Below are positions 29,935-39,020 of a stretch of DNA of 64,000 nucleotides, piece by piece. Every line of letters begins with the position of its first letter. Positions within the stretch are counted from its first letter, which is position 1. Below the pieces are notes generated by a model. It was not told where the DNA came from. It worked only from the letters and a program-made list of their open reading frames with translations, and ran no database searches. The translations under genes were made by a program, and so were the position numbers. Origin of the DNA: Streptomyces sp. CG 926 (lineage in GTDB: Bacteria > Actinomycetota > Actinomycetes > Streptomycetales > Streptomycetaceae); NCBI RefSeq assembly GCF_003148825.1, contig NZ_QGGZ01000010.1:248001-312000 (forward strand), read 5' to 3'.

Positions 29935-31247
29935 GCACCGCACCCGCACCCGCTCCTGTGGCCGGAGCTGCCGAGTCGCAGCCGGACGCGCCGAAGGGGA
30001 CCGACCGCCGGCGCGCTCCGCTGGTGCTGCGCAACCGCGCCTTCGGCGCCGTGTGGCTCGGCCAGGTCCTCACCCAGGCCGCCGTGCGCATGTTCCAGGT
30101 CGGCGTGTCCTGGTGGATCGTCGCCTACGCGGTGCCCGAAGCCCGCGGGCTGGCCTCAGGGCTGTTCATGGCCGTCTGCACGCTGCCCGCCGTGGCGCTG
30201 GCGCCCGTCGTGGCCGGGGCCGTCGCCCGGTGCGCGCACCGCTCGGTGCTGCGGACCGCCGCCGCCGTGGCCGGGGTCACCTCGGCCGCCCTCGCGGTGT
30301 GGGCGTACGGCGGGGGCCTGCCGCTGACCACCGTGTACGCCGCCGGTCTCGCGCTGGCCACCTGCCAGGCGTTCTTCGACCCGTGTCTGACCACCTCGGT
30401 CCCCGAACTCGTCGACGACGCCGACATCGAGAGCGCCACCGGCTTCGAACTGTCCACCCAGTCCTTGGCGGGCCTGGTGGGAGCGCTGCTCGGCGCCCTG
30501 ACCGTCGACCGGGCGGGCGTGGCCGGCCTGGCCGCCGGCTGTGCGGCCGCCTACCTCGGCGCCGCCGTGCTCGTCGCGAGCGCCCGGTTCCGCAGCCTCG
30601 CCACCGGCGACGCGGACGGCGGGGCGGCCCCGGCCGAGCGGCGCCCGCTCCGCCGCATCCTGGCCGACCTGCCCTCCGTACGGCGGATCCTGATCTGCTT
30701 CACCGCGGCGAACCTGTTCACCGCCGCCGTGTTCGTCGTCATCCCCCTCTACACCCGGTCGGTCCTCTTCGGCGGCGGCGCCACCGTGGCCCTGCTGGAG
30801 GCCTCCCTGGGCACCGGTGCGCTCGTCGGTGCCTTCACCGGCACCCGCGTGCCCGGACGGCCCACGGTCGCCGGCGCCTGGTGCCTGACGCTGATGGCCC
30901 TCGCCCTGGCGCTGCCGGGACTGTTCGCGCAGCGCCCGGTCGTCGCGGGCTGCCTGGCCGTGGCCGGCTGGTGTGCCGGGGCGGTCAGCGTCCGCTTCGT
31001 CGCCCTGTTCCAGCGGATGGTGCCGACGGCGGACAAGCCCGGCTTCTTCGCCGTGATGCAGGCCGTCCTGGGTGCCTCCCTGCCCGTGGCGTCCCTGGTG
31101 TTCGGCTCTGCCGGTGACTTCCTGTCCCCGCAGACGCTCTGCCTCGCGCAGGGCATCGGGCTGCTGCCCGCGGCCTGCGCGCTGGCCCTGCTCGGGTCAC
31201 GTACGCCCGAGGCGGCCTCGGCTGAACCCGTGGGAGGCGAGCGATGA
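29931..31247 (+). CDS. MFS transporter (operon-linked exporter)
   Basis: 438 residues; ATG overlaps the PaaK stop. After a 30-residue polar N-terminus there are about 12 hydrophobic helices, with the MFS_3-like pattern NRAFGAVWLGQVLTQAA in helix 1 and FFDPCLTTSVPELVDD after helix 5 (compare AF.PA..A.iP.lv in EntS/MFS_3 exporters). This subgroup exports siderophores, macrolides and other products. Its place inside the enzyme operon, with ATGA overlaps on both sides, argues that it exports the operon's product. It lacks any fused regulatory domain. Confidence 0.88.
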   Translation: MSTAPAPAPVAGAAESQPDAPKGTDRRRAPLVLRNRAFGAVWLGQVLTQAAVRMFQVGVSWWIVAYAVPEARGLASGLFMAVCTLPAVALAPVVAGAVARCAHRSVLRTAAAVAGVTSAALAVWAYGGGLPLTTVYAAGLALATCQAFFDPCLTTSVPELVDDADIESATGFELSTQSLAGLVGALLGALTVDRAGVAGLAAGCAAAYLGAAVLVASARFRSLATGDADGGAAPAERRPLRRILADLPSVRRILICFTAANLFTAAVFVVIPLYTRSVLFGGGATVALLEASLGTGALVGAFTGTRVPGRPTVAGAWCLTLMALALALPGLFAQRPVVAGCLAVAGWCAGAVSVRFVALFQRMVPTADKPGFFAVMQAVLGASLPVASLVFGSAGDFLSPQTLCLAQGIGLLPAACALALLGSRTPEAASAEPVGGER

Positions 31248-32392
31248 GCCCCGTGATCGCCCCGGCCGTCCGCGCGGACATCGCCGAACTGCGTCAGCTC
31301 TACTACGCCGTCTACGGTCCGCACTACCCCGTGGCGCTGGGCACCGACCCGGCCGAGATGGCCCGGCTCATCGCGGACCCGCACTCCCTGTGGCTCGTCA
31401 CCCGCTGCGCCGACACCGGGGCGCTGACCGCGTCCGCCGCCATCCACGGCGAGGCGGGCAGCCGCACCGGCCGGTTGGAGGGCATCGCCGTGCACCCCGA
31501 GCACCGCTCGGCGGGCCTGGCCGCCGCCCTGACCGAGGCCCTGTGCGCCGGCATGCTCGACACCGGCCGCCTGGACTCGGTGTACGCGACCGTGCGCACC
31601 GTCAGCGCCGGTCCGCAACGCGTCGTCGCCCGCAACGGCTTCCGCCCGTTGGGCATCCTGCCCAACGCGGTCGATCTCAGCACCCGCGAAAGCCTCGCGC
31701 TCTACGCGCGTCACGCCGCCGGAGTGCTCGACCGCCGGATCCCGGTCACCGAAGTACCGGCCCCGCTCCTGCCGTTGCTGCGCACCTCCGAGTCCGCGCT
31801 CGGCATCCAGTACCCCGGCGTCAGGGCCGCCGCCGCCCGCCCGCCCGCGGCACCCGCGCCGCACGCGGCCGTCGAGCGGCTGGAGGTGATCGAGGCGCCG
31901 GCCTTCGTCCGCCGCCGCTTCCGCGAGCGGTTCCCTTGCGCCGAGGGCTGGTTCTATCCGCTGCACACCCCGAACGTGCTGCTCACCCCCGAGGACGGCC
32001 GGTTCGAGGTCTACGCCTACCTCAACCGCGCCGGTGGCTACGGTTCCCTGCTGACGGCCCATCCCGACCCGGCCGCCGCCGCGGCCCACCTCGAACCCGT
32101 CACCCGGGCCCTGGCCCGCGCGGGCGCCGGCTACGTCGAAGCCCTGGTCCCGCTCGCGCACCACGAGGCCCTGTCGGCCTTCCTCGCCCAGGGGTTCGTC
32201 GCCGGGGCCCTCTACCCGGCCATGCGCGCGGACGGCGAGGGCTTCCACGACTACGCCGTGCTCTCCCGTTCCGGCGAGCGCATCGACTTCCGCGGCGTCG
32301 CCGTCGAACCGCCCCTCCAGCCGTACCTGGACTGCTACGTGTCGGCCTGGGCGTCGACACACCTGCCCACATCATCCGAGGTTGCCTCATGA
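31244..32392 (+). CDS. GNAT family acyltransferase, two GNAT-like halves
   Basis: 382 residues; ATGA overlap with the MFS gene. The N-terminal half (about 1-150) is a GNAT domain with the acetyl-CoA loop GIAVHPEHRSAGLAAAL (motif A, Q/RxxGxA variant) and NGFRPLGILP at the end. The C-terminal half (about 200-382) repeats a weaker GNAT-like layout (VYAYLNRAGGYGSLL, VEALVPLAHHEALSAFLAQGFV) without the pyrophosphate loop. It may acylate an amine or hydroxyl using an acyl group produced by the operon. Substrate unknown; its partners (LuxE, LuxC) make activated acyl groups, so acyl donors longer than acetyl are conceivable. Confidence 0.8.
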   Translation: MSPVIAPAVRADIAELRQLYYAVYGPHYPVALGTDPAEMARLIADPHSLWLVTRCADTGALTASAAIHGEAGSRTGRLEGIAVHPEHRSAGLAAALTEALCAGMLDTGRLDSVYATVRTVSAGPQRVVARNGFRPLGILPNAVDLSTRESLALYARHAAGVLDRRIPVTEVPAPLLPLLRTSESALGIQYPGVRAAAARPPAAPAPHAAVERLEVIEAPAFVRRRFRERFPCAEGWFYPLHTPNVLLTPEDGRFEVYAYLNRAGGYGSLLTAHPDPAAAAAHLEPVTRALARAGAGYVEALVPLAHHEALSAFLAQGFVAGALYPAMRADGEGFHDYAVLSRSGERIDFRGVAVEPPLQPYLDCYVSAWASTHLPTSSEVAS

Positions 32393-33537
32393 ACCCCCAT
32401 CTCGCGCCGGTCGCCGTACCGGACCCGGCCCTGCTGCCGCACGTACAAGAGCTGTGCGACCTGACCGACCCGTACGCCTTCGGCCCCGAGCAGGACGCGC
32501 TGTTCGCCGCGGCGATGGCGGAGACCAACGCCTGGCACATCGAACGCTCCGCGTTCTTCCGTTCCCTGTACGAGGCCACTCCGGCGGCCGAGCCGTACCG
32601 TACGCCGCTCGTCCACGCGAACTTCTTCAAGCGGCACGAGGTGCTGTCCATCCCCCGCGAGGACGTCGACCTGCACCTGACCTCCTCCGGCACCACCGGC
32701 CAGAAGTCGCAGATGTTCTTCGACCGGTGGACCATCCGCTCCGCCCAGCGCATGGTCGCCCGGATCTTCGAGCGCAACGGGTGGATCACCCCCGATCAGG
32801 AGGTCAACTACCTCCTCTACAGCTACGAACCGGCTCCCTCGCTGAACCTCGGGACCGCCTTCACCGACAACTACCTGTGCGATTTCGCCCCCGCGCGCAG
32901 CGTCGCGTACGCACTGCGCAACACCGGCGGCGAGCACGAGTTCGACCCCTTCGGCTGCATCGCCGCACTGCGCCGCTTCGAGCGGGAGGACGCCCCGGTC
33001 CGCATCCTCGGCTTCCCGGCCTTCCTGTTCTTCACCCTGGAGCGGATGCGGGCCATGGGGCTGCCTCCGCTGCGCCTGCCCGAGGGTTCCCTCGTGGTCC
33101 TCGGCGGCGGCTGGAAGGGCCACTCCGACCGGCGCGTCGAGAAGGAGGAGCTGTACTCGCGTGTCACCGAGCAGCTCGGCATCCCGGGTGAGCGGATCCG
33201 GGACACCTTCGGGTCGGTCGAGCACTGCATCCCGTACATCGAGTGCGACCACCACCGGTTGCACGCGCCGGTCTGGTCGCGGGTGACGATCCGCTCGACC
33301 CGCACCCTCGAACCCCTGCCGTACGGGGAGCGGGGCTACCTGCACCTGGTGTCGCCGTACATCACCTCGGTGCCGGCGCAGAGCGTGGTCATGGGCGACC
33401 TCGCCTCCCTCCGGCCGGGCGAGGACTGCGGGTGCGAGCTCCCGACCCCCTGGTTCACCGTCCACGGCCGTGCCGGGGTGAGCCGCAACCGTAGCTGCGC
33501 TGTGGCCGCGGCGGAACTGATGAAGGGAATGGCGTGA
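32389..33537 (+). CDS. LuxE-like acyl-protein synthetase
   Basis: 382 residues; ATGA overlap with the GNAT gene. It matches the LuxE family along its length: N-terminal DPYAFGPEQDALFAAAMAE, P-loop-like TSSGTTGQKSQ (about 99-108), GSVEHCIPYIECDHH, and VMGDLASL. The end (GRAGVSRNRSCAVAAAELMKGMA) carries the Cys that in luminous bacteria accepts the acyl group before transfer to LuxC. In lux systems LuxE activates fatty acids as acyl-AMP and hands them to the LuxC reductase. Here it sits directly upstream of a LuxC homologue, so the same hand-off is expected. No luciferase genes are present. Confidence 0.88.
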   Translation: MNPHLAPVAVPDPALLPHVQELCDLTDPYAFGPEQDALFAAAMAETNAWHIERSAFFRSLYEATPAAEPYRTPLVHANFFKRHEVLSIPREDVDLHLTSSGTTGQKSQMFFDRWTIRSAQRMVARIFERNGWITPDQEVNYLLYSYEPAPSLNLGTAFTDNYLCDFAPARSVAYALRNTGGEHEFDPFGCIAALRRFEREDAPVRILGFPAFLFFTLERMRAMGLPPLRLPEGSLVVLGGGWKGHSDRRVEKEELYSRVTEQLGIPGERIRDTFGSVEHCIPYIECDHHRLHAPVWSRVTIRSTRTLEPLPYGERGYLHLVSPYITSVPAQSVVMGDLASLRPGEDCGCELPTPWFTVHGRAGVSRNRSCAVAAAELMKGMA

Positions 33538-36050
33538 CCGTGAGCGTGCACCACCACTACTGGCAGGGCGAGTTCATCGACGACGAGGAGGCCGGACGGC
33601 GCCTCGCCGAGCTGCCGGCCGCCGTCGAGGCCGCGCTGGCCGAGGGGCTGGAGACCGAGACCGTCCTGGCCGCGTGCGACGCCCTCGGCGCCGCGCTGCG
33701 CGACCCCGACCACCCGGTACGCGCCCGGCTCGCCGCGCACCTGCCCGAGGGCGAGGACCCGGCCGTCCTGGCCGAGCTGGGCGTCCTCCTCGGCCGCCGG
33801 GAGCTGACCCGCAAGCTGCGCCGGGAGCTGGGCGGCGCGACGCCCGGCCGGCTGAACCGGGCGGATCCGCGCGAGACGGTCTACGAGGCGTGGGCGCCCG
33901 TCGGGCTGGTCACCCACGTCGCGCCGGGCAACGCCGTGACGGTCGCGCCGCTGAGCATCGTCGAGGGCCTGCTCGCCGGCAACGTCAACGTGCTCAAGAC
34001 CAGCGGCGACGACACCCTGCTGACCCAGCATCTGATGGCCGAGCTCGCGACCCAGGACGCCGGCGGCGCACTCGCCGCGCGGATCGTCGTCCTGCGCTTC
34101 CCCTCCTCCCGGCAGGAATGGCTGCGCCTGATGTGCGCGCCGGCGGACGCCGTCGCCGTCTGGGGTGGGCAAGCCGCGGTCGAAGGGGTGGCCGCCCATG
34201 TGCCGGCAGGCTGCCGACTGGTGGAGTGGGGGCACCGGATCTCCTTCGCCTACCTGACGGCCGATGCCTGGTCGGACGCCGGGACGCTCGACGCCCTGGC
34301 GGAGGACGTCTGCCTGTACGAGCAGGAGGCGTGCTCCAGCCCCCAGGTGGTGTACCTCGACACCGAGGACGAGGACGAGGTGTTCGCTTTCGCCGAGCGG
34401 TTCGCCGCGGTCCTCGCCACCCGGCCGCCGGCCGCCGCCGGTGCTCCGGCGGGCGAGCCTGACCCGGCGGAGGCCGCCGAGCTGACCACCACCGAGCTGA
34501 TGGCCCGGTTGGAGGAGCACCTGGGCCTGACCCGGGTGTTCGCCGCTCCCGACGGCTCGTGGCGGGTCATGGCCGACACCCGGTCCCCGCTGACCGCCTC
34601 GCCGTTGCACCGCAGCGTGTGGGTCAAGCCGCTGCCCCGCAAGCGGCTGATCGCCACCCTGCGGCCGATGCGCCGCTACCTGCAGACGGCGGGCATCGCG
34701 GGCAGCGCCACGGACATCGCCGAGCTGTCCCGTACCGCGCTGGCCTCGGGCGTCACCCGGGTCACGCCGGTCGGCGCCATGCAGGCGAGCTACGCGGGTG
34801 AGCCGCACGACGGTGTCTACGCCCTGCAGCGCTACAGCCGGCGCGTCGCGGTCCAGGCCGATCCGGCCGCCTTCGCCACCACCGCCTGCCTGGACGACCT
34901 GGTCCGGCCGGTACTGCTGCCGCCTCCCGCCGGCCCGCTGCTGGGCAAGGAGGACGTGCAGGAGCCGGCCCGTCGGCTGACCCGGGCCGATGCCGAGCTG
35001 TACTTCCGCAGCGGCGGCAGTACGGGCGCGCCCGCGCTGTCGGTCTTCAGCTACGACGACTACGACACGCAGATGCACGCCGCCGCCCGGGGCCTGCTGG
35101 CCGCCGGCTACGACCCGGCCGCGGACCGGACCGCCAACCTGTTCTACTGCGGCTCGATGTACGGCAGCTTCATCAGCTTCTTCTCCGTGCTGGAACGGCT
35201 CGGCGGGGTGCAGTTGCCGCTGTCGGCGGGCCCCGACCACCGGGCCACGGCCCAGGCGCTGATCGACCACGGGGCCGACACCCTCTTCGGTATGCCGTCC
35301 TACCTGTGGCAGCTGCTGCACGCGGAGGCGGACGCGCTGCGCGCGTACGGCGGCCTGCGCAAGGTGTTCTACGGGGGCGAGCACTTCACCGAGGAACAGC
35401 AGCGCACCCTCAGGGACACCTTCGGCATCGAGGTCGTCCGCTCGATCACCTACGGCAGCACCGACCTCGGCCCGCTGGGCTACCAGTGTGCCGAGAGCTC
35501 CGGAGGCGTCCATCACCTGCACGCCGACCTGCACACGATGGAGATCCTGGAGCTGGCCGAGGACCGCCCGGTGGTCCCGGGCGAGACGGGGCGGCTGGTC
35601 TTCACCACGCACGCCCGGCGCGGCCAGCAGCTGGGCCGGTACGTGATCGGCGACCTGGGCCGGGAGGTTCCGGGCCGCTGCCCGTGCGGACGGTACGCGC
35701 CGCGCTTCGAGCTGCGGGGGCGCACCGGTGACGTGATGCGGGTGGCGACGTACTTCCTGAACCTGCGGCGCTTCCTGGTGCTGGCCGAGGAGCAGGGCGG
35801 CCACCGGGGCGAGTTGCAGGTCCGGCTCGACTGCGCCGACGTACGCGAGCGGTTGACCGTACGGGTGGAGCGGACCGTGGCGACGGACCCGGAACAGTTG
35901 CGGGAGGTCTTCCTGGCCGGCTACCCGGAGCTGCGCTCGGCGGTCGACGAGCGGCTGCTGGAGCTGGTGGTCGAGGCGGTGGACGGCGCGTCGCTGGACC
36001 GCAGTGCGACCAGCGGCAAGCTCCTCGGCGTGGTGGACGCGCGCCGTTAG
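33534..36050 (+). CDS. LuxC-type acyl reductase fused to a PaaK-like adenylation domain
   Basis: 838 residues; start overlaps the LuxE stop. The N-terminal ~440 residues are a LuxC acyl reductase: NAD(P)-binding VAPGNAVTVAPLSIVEGLLAGNVNVLK and the active-site motif YEQEACSSPQ with probable catalytic Cys267. After a linker (about 440-475) comes a PaaK-type enzyme: ATP motif SGGSTGAPA (about 492-500), FYGGEHFTEEQQ, YGSTDLGPLGYQC, VIGDLGRE, and the hinge GRTGDVMRV, with a C-terminal SGKLLGVV Lys. The fusion joins acid activation and thioester reduction in one chain, giving an aldehyde. Normal LuxC proteins are about 480 residues and stand alone. It is the last gene of the operon; a strong terminator follows. 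Confidence 0.88.
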   Translation: MTVSVHHHYWQGEFIDDEEAGRRLAELPAAVEAALAEGLETETVLAACDALGAALRDPDHPVRARLAAHLPEGEDPAVLAELGVLLGRRELTRKLRRELGGATPGRLNRADPRETVYEAWAPVGLVTHVAPGNAVTVAPLSIVEGLLAGNVNVLKTSGDDTLLTQHLMAELATQDAGGALAARIVVLRFPSSRQEWLRLMCAPADAVAVWGGQAAVEGVAAHVPAGCRLVEWGHRISFAYLTADAWSDAGTLDALAEDVCLYEQEACSSPQVVYLDTEDEDEVFAFAERFAAVLATRPPAAAGAPAGEPDPAEAAELTTTELMARLEEHLGLTRVFAAPDGSWRVMADTRSPLTASPLHRSVWVKPLPRKRLIATLRPMRRYLQTAGIAGSATDIAELSRTALASGVTRVTPVGAMQASYAGEPHDGVYALQRYSRRVAVQADPAAFATTACLDDLVRPVLLPPPAGPLLGKEDVQEPARRLTRADAELYFRSGGSTGAPALSVFSYDDYDTQMHAAARGLLAAGYDPAADRTANLFYCGSMYGSFISFFSVLERLGGVQLPLSAGPDHRATAQALIDHGADTLFGMPSYLWQLLHAEADALRAYGGLRKVFYGGEHFTEEQQRTLRDTFGIEVVRSITYGSTDLGPLGYQCAESSGGVHHLHADLHTMEILELAEDRPVVPGETGRLVFTTHARRGQQLGRYVIGDLGREVPGRCPCGRYAPRFELRGRTGDVMRVATYFLNLRRFLVLAEEQGGHRGELQVRLDCADVRERLTVRVERTVATDPEQLREVFLAGYPELRSAVDERLLELVVEAVDGASLDRSATSGKLLGVVDARR

Positions 36051-36058
36051 ACGACGAG

Positions 36059-36094
36059 GGGGCGCGGACCGGCCTGCGGGCCGGTCCGCGCCCC
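36059..36094. terminator. Strong terminator after the LuxC/LuxE operon
   Basis: A perfect 16-bp stem GGGGCGCGGACCGGCC / GGCCGGTCCGCGCCCC with a TGCG loop begins 9 nt after the operon stop and ends 25 nt from the convergent propeller-protein stop, so it can act in both directions. Confidence 0.92.
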
Positions 36095-36118
36095 TCCTGT
36101 TCTTCCGGGACCGTCAGG

Positions 36119-38848
36119 TCACGGTGCGCCGAAGGTGAGCGTCAGCTGCGGCGTCCCTTCGTTCGCCTGTGCCTCGGCGGACCACAGCCACAGGGCGTCC
36201 GTACCGGTGCTGGTGAGCGCCAGGCCGTAGCTGCCGCCGAGGGCCGTCGCGACGCTCGCGGTGGTCAGCCCGGTGGTGTGCACCGCCGAACCGTCGGCGA
36301 TCGGGCCGAAGGTGCCGAGCGCCGGACCGCCCAGCGCGGGGCGGTTGTTGTACGTGGTCCCGCCCTCGCTCCACGAGCCGGTGATCGGGACGACCGAGAC
36401 GGTGTCCGTGGTGCCGGCGCCGCTCTGCGTGCTCGTCTTCACGCTGAGCGCGGCCGACTTCAGTACGGTGCCCGCGGGCGCGGCGGGCAGGTCGAAGCGC
36501 AGGTAGCTCGCGTAGAACGAGGTGCCGCGCACGGCGAGCGATCCCGAGGTGCCGTAGTTGGTGGCGGGCGCCCCCGCATTGGCGTAGGTGTCCTCGGCGG
36601 CGGGCACCTGGACCACCGAGTCGGCCGGGGCGGTGGCGAGGGCGTAGTGGTTCTGCACCTGCGTCGCGCTGAGCACGGTCGGGTAGACGGCGGTCTCGTC
36701 GAGCCGGCCCGCCCAGTAGTCGCTGGTCGGACGGTTCGGCCAGGAGGTGAGGTTGTCGCCGCCGACGCGCCAGTAGCCGGCGTAGTTCTCGTGCGTGGTG
36801 ACGTTCAGCGTGCCCTTCGGCGCGCCGTCCACGTAGAGGGTCATTCCGCCCGGTCCCTGGGTGGCGACGAGATGGTGCCACTGGTTGTCGTTGTAGGCGG
36901 CCGGGGTGGTGATGGTGCGGGTGGCTCCGGTGTAGACGCCGAAGACCAGCCGTCCGTCGTTGGTCATGTAGACGTGCTTGTCGTACTGGTTGGAGGCGCC
37001 GACCTGGCGGTTCGCGAAGCCGACCAGCTTGCCGCCGCGGGTGGTGTCGGTCCGGAACCAGGTCTCGACGCTGTAGGTGCTGCCGATCGACTGCCGCTTG
37101 TCCGCGTACACGTGGGTGTTCGAGCCGTTGAAGCCGATCGCGGTGCTCGCGCCGGAGACCGCGCCGGGCGTCTGCCGCAGGGCGGGGGCGTTGTTGTGGA
37201 CGCCGCTCTGGTTGCCCGCCGAGGAGTCGGCGACGAAGGGCAGGGCCGATTCGTCGTAGCGCCAGTACAGCTCGGCCCCGTCGGTGCGGACCTTGTTCGG
37301 GTAGCCCTCCGCCGTGGTCGGGACGGTCACGCTCGCCGTCGCGGACAGGGCGCTGGTGTTGCCGGCCCCGTCGGTGGCCGTCACTCGGTAGGTGTACGAC
37401 TGGCCCGCCGTCACGGTGGTGTCGGTCCAGGAGGCCTGCGGCCGCCGGAAGAACAGCGAGTCGGCGGTGACCGTGGCGATCGGCGTGGCCGCGCCGTTCC
37501 GGTAGATCCGGTAGGTCAGCGCGCTGTCGTCGAGGTCGAGGCTGGTACGCCAGCGCACCTGGGCCTCGTCCGGCTCGAAGCTGACCGCGCTCGCCACGGG
37601 CACGGTGGGCGCGCCGGTGTCCCCGGTGGAGGCGAAGCGCGTCAGGCTCTGCTGCGCCGCGCCGTTGACGGTGGTGAACTCCCCGCCGACCCACAGGTAC
37701 TGGACGCCGCCCTTGGAGCCGACGGTCATCACGCGCGGCCCGATGCCCTCGCCGATGCCGTCGTTGGTGTCGGGGGCCCAGCCGAGCTTGCCGGTGCCGG
37801 TGGTGGGCTGGGCGAGCAGGTGGTGGCGCTGGCCGTCGGGGTACTCGCCGACGCTGGAGCAGTCGTGCGCGTGCGAGGCGCTGTAGAGCACGTTCTGGTA
37901 GGGCAGCACGGCCTGGGTGGCGCCGAGGCAGGTGTCGCGCCAGCGCTGGCCGAAGTCGGAGAGGTTCAGGGCGATCCGGCCGTCGAAGACGCCGCCGCCC
38001 GTGCCCTCGTTGCCGGTGTAGAAGCCGGTGGCGTCGGTCGCGATGTCCTTGACCACGGAGTTGGTCTCGATGAAGCCGGCGTACGACTTGGTGAGTGCGC
38101 CGCTCGTCGCGTCGACGACGGCCAGTGCGTGCGTGTTCGTGCCGTTGACGGTGAAGAAGTCGCCGCCGAGGATCACGTTGTTGCCGTCCGGGGTGACCTC
38201 GACGGCGCGCCCGGGCTCGTCGGCGTCGGCGGTGAAGGGCTTCAGGGCGCCGTCGGTGGCGCCGACGGCGGCGAAGCGTTGCCGCGGCTGACCGGCGACG
38301 CTGAGGAAGTCACCGCCCGCGTAGACGGTGTCGCCGGTGACGGCGAGGGCGCGCACGGTGGCCGCGAAGGCCGGGCGGAAGCCCTGCTTCACCGTGCAGC
38401 TCGCCACGTCCACGGCGGCGAGGCTGGAGACGGGGGTGCCGTTGACGGCACCGAAGTAGCCGCCGACGTACAGGGTCTCCTTGTCCGGTGAGAGGGCGAG
38501 CGCGCGGACCGTGGCGGTGCCGGAGCCCACGGTGAAGGACAGCTCGCAGGAGGTCGGGGCGCCGGTCGCGGCGTCGAGGGCCACGAAGTTCACGGCCGAC
38601 CGCTCGCTTCCGGAGCCGCCGGCCGGTGGGCGCACCGTGGAGAAGGTGCCGCCGGCGAAGACCCGGCCGCCCGCCTCGGCGAGGGCCCAGACGACGCCGT
38701 CGGGCTGCCAGGTGGACAGCGGGTCGGCGGTGAACGCGACGGGCGGGGTGAGCGCCGCCGCCTCCGGGACGAGGCCGAGGCCCACCCCCGCTCCGGTTCC
38801 GGCCAGGGACAGGGCGAGAGCGGCCACCAGCCCTCGGGATCTACGCAT
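36119..38848 (-). CDS. Secreted multidomain protein: beta-propeller, FN3, LamG, DNRLRE-type domain
   Basis: 909 residues; GGGGGA precedes the ATG. The signal peptide is MRRSRGLVAALALSLAGTG... with an Ala-rich cleavage region near residue 30. Residues ~40-400 consist of repeats of the type VYAGGDF...VNG...ALAVVDATSGAL, a delta-60-like propeller. A fibronectin-III domain (about 410-505; RIYRNGAATPIATV, SYTYRVTATDGAGNTS) and a LamG/concanavalin-like domain (about 520-730; HVYADKRQSIGSTYSVETWF, WHHLVATQGPGGMTLYVDG) follow, and a C-terminal DNRLRE/CBM96-type beta-sandwich (about 740-909) has YLRFDLPAAPAGTVLKSAAL. An exported surface or matrix protein, probably carbohydrate-binding; no catalytic motif seen. 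Confidence 0.82.
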   Translation of the reverse strand: MRRSRGLVAALALSLAGTGAGVGLGLVPEAAALTPPVAFTADPLSTWQPDGVVWALAEAGGRVFAGGTFSTVRPPAGGSGSERSAVNFVALDAATGAPTSCELSFTVGSGTATVRALALSPDKETLYVGGYFGAVNGTPVSSLAAVDVASCTVKQGFRPAFAATVRALAVTGDTVYAGGDFLSVAGQPRQRFAAVGATDGALKPFTADADEPGRAVEVTPDGNNVILGGDFFTVNGTNTHALAVVDATSGALTKSYAGFIETNSVVKDIATDATGFYTGNEGTGGGVFDGRIALNLSDFGQRWRDTCLGATQAVLPYQNVLYSASHAHDCSSVGEYPDGQRHHLLAQPTTGTGKLGWAPDTNDGIGEGIGPRVMTVGSKGGVQYLWVGGEFTTVNGAAQQSLTRFASTGDTGAPTVPVASAVSFEPDEAQVRWRTSLDLDDSALTYRIYRNGAATPIATVTADSLFFRRPQASWTDTTVTAGQSYTYRVTATDGAGNTSALSATASVTVPTTAEGYPNKVRTDGAELYWRYDESALPFVADSSAGNQSGVHNNAPALRQTPGAVSGASTAIGFNGSNTHVYADKRQSIGSTYSVETWFRTDTTRGGKLVGFANRQVGASNQYDKHVYMTNDGRLVFGVYTGATRTITTPAAYNDNQWHHLVATQGPGGMTLYVDGAPKGTLNVTTHENYAGYWRVGGDNLTSWPNRPTSDYWAGRLDETAVYPTVLSATQVQNHYALATAPADSVVQVPAAEDTYANAGAPATNYGTSGSLAVRGTSFYASYLRFDLPAAPAGTVLKSAALSVKTSTQSGAGTTDTVSVVPITGSWSEGGTTYNNRPALGGPALGTFGPIADGSAVHTTGLTTASVATALGGSYGLALTSTGTDALWLWSAEAQANEGTPQLTLTFGAP

Positions 38849-39020
38849 GAATCCCCCAGTTCGATGTGCGGTACGGCCGTAGGGTGCGACCGTGCGGGAG
38901 ATGGCCGGAAATCGCCGAACAGCAGTCCATAACCATGCCCACGGGCGCACCCTAGAGCGATTCGAGGCCTGATTCATCCCACTTGACACATCGGATGCAA
39001 AATCGCGCCGGGTCCCACGA

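Noticed and set aside
28651..36050. A luminescence (lux) operon
   Set aside because: No luxA/luxB luciferase or luxD gene is found within the operon or nearby.
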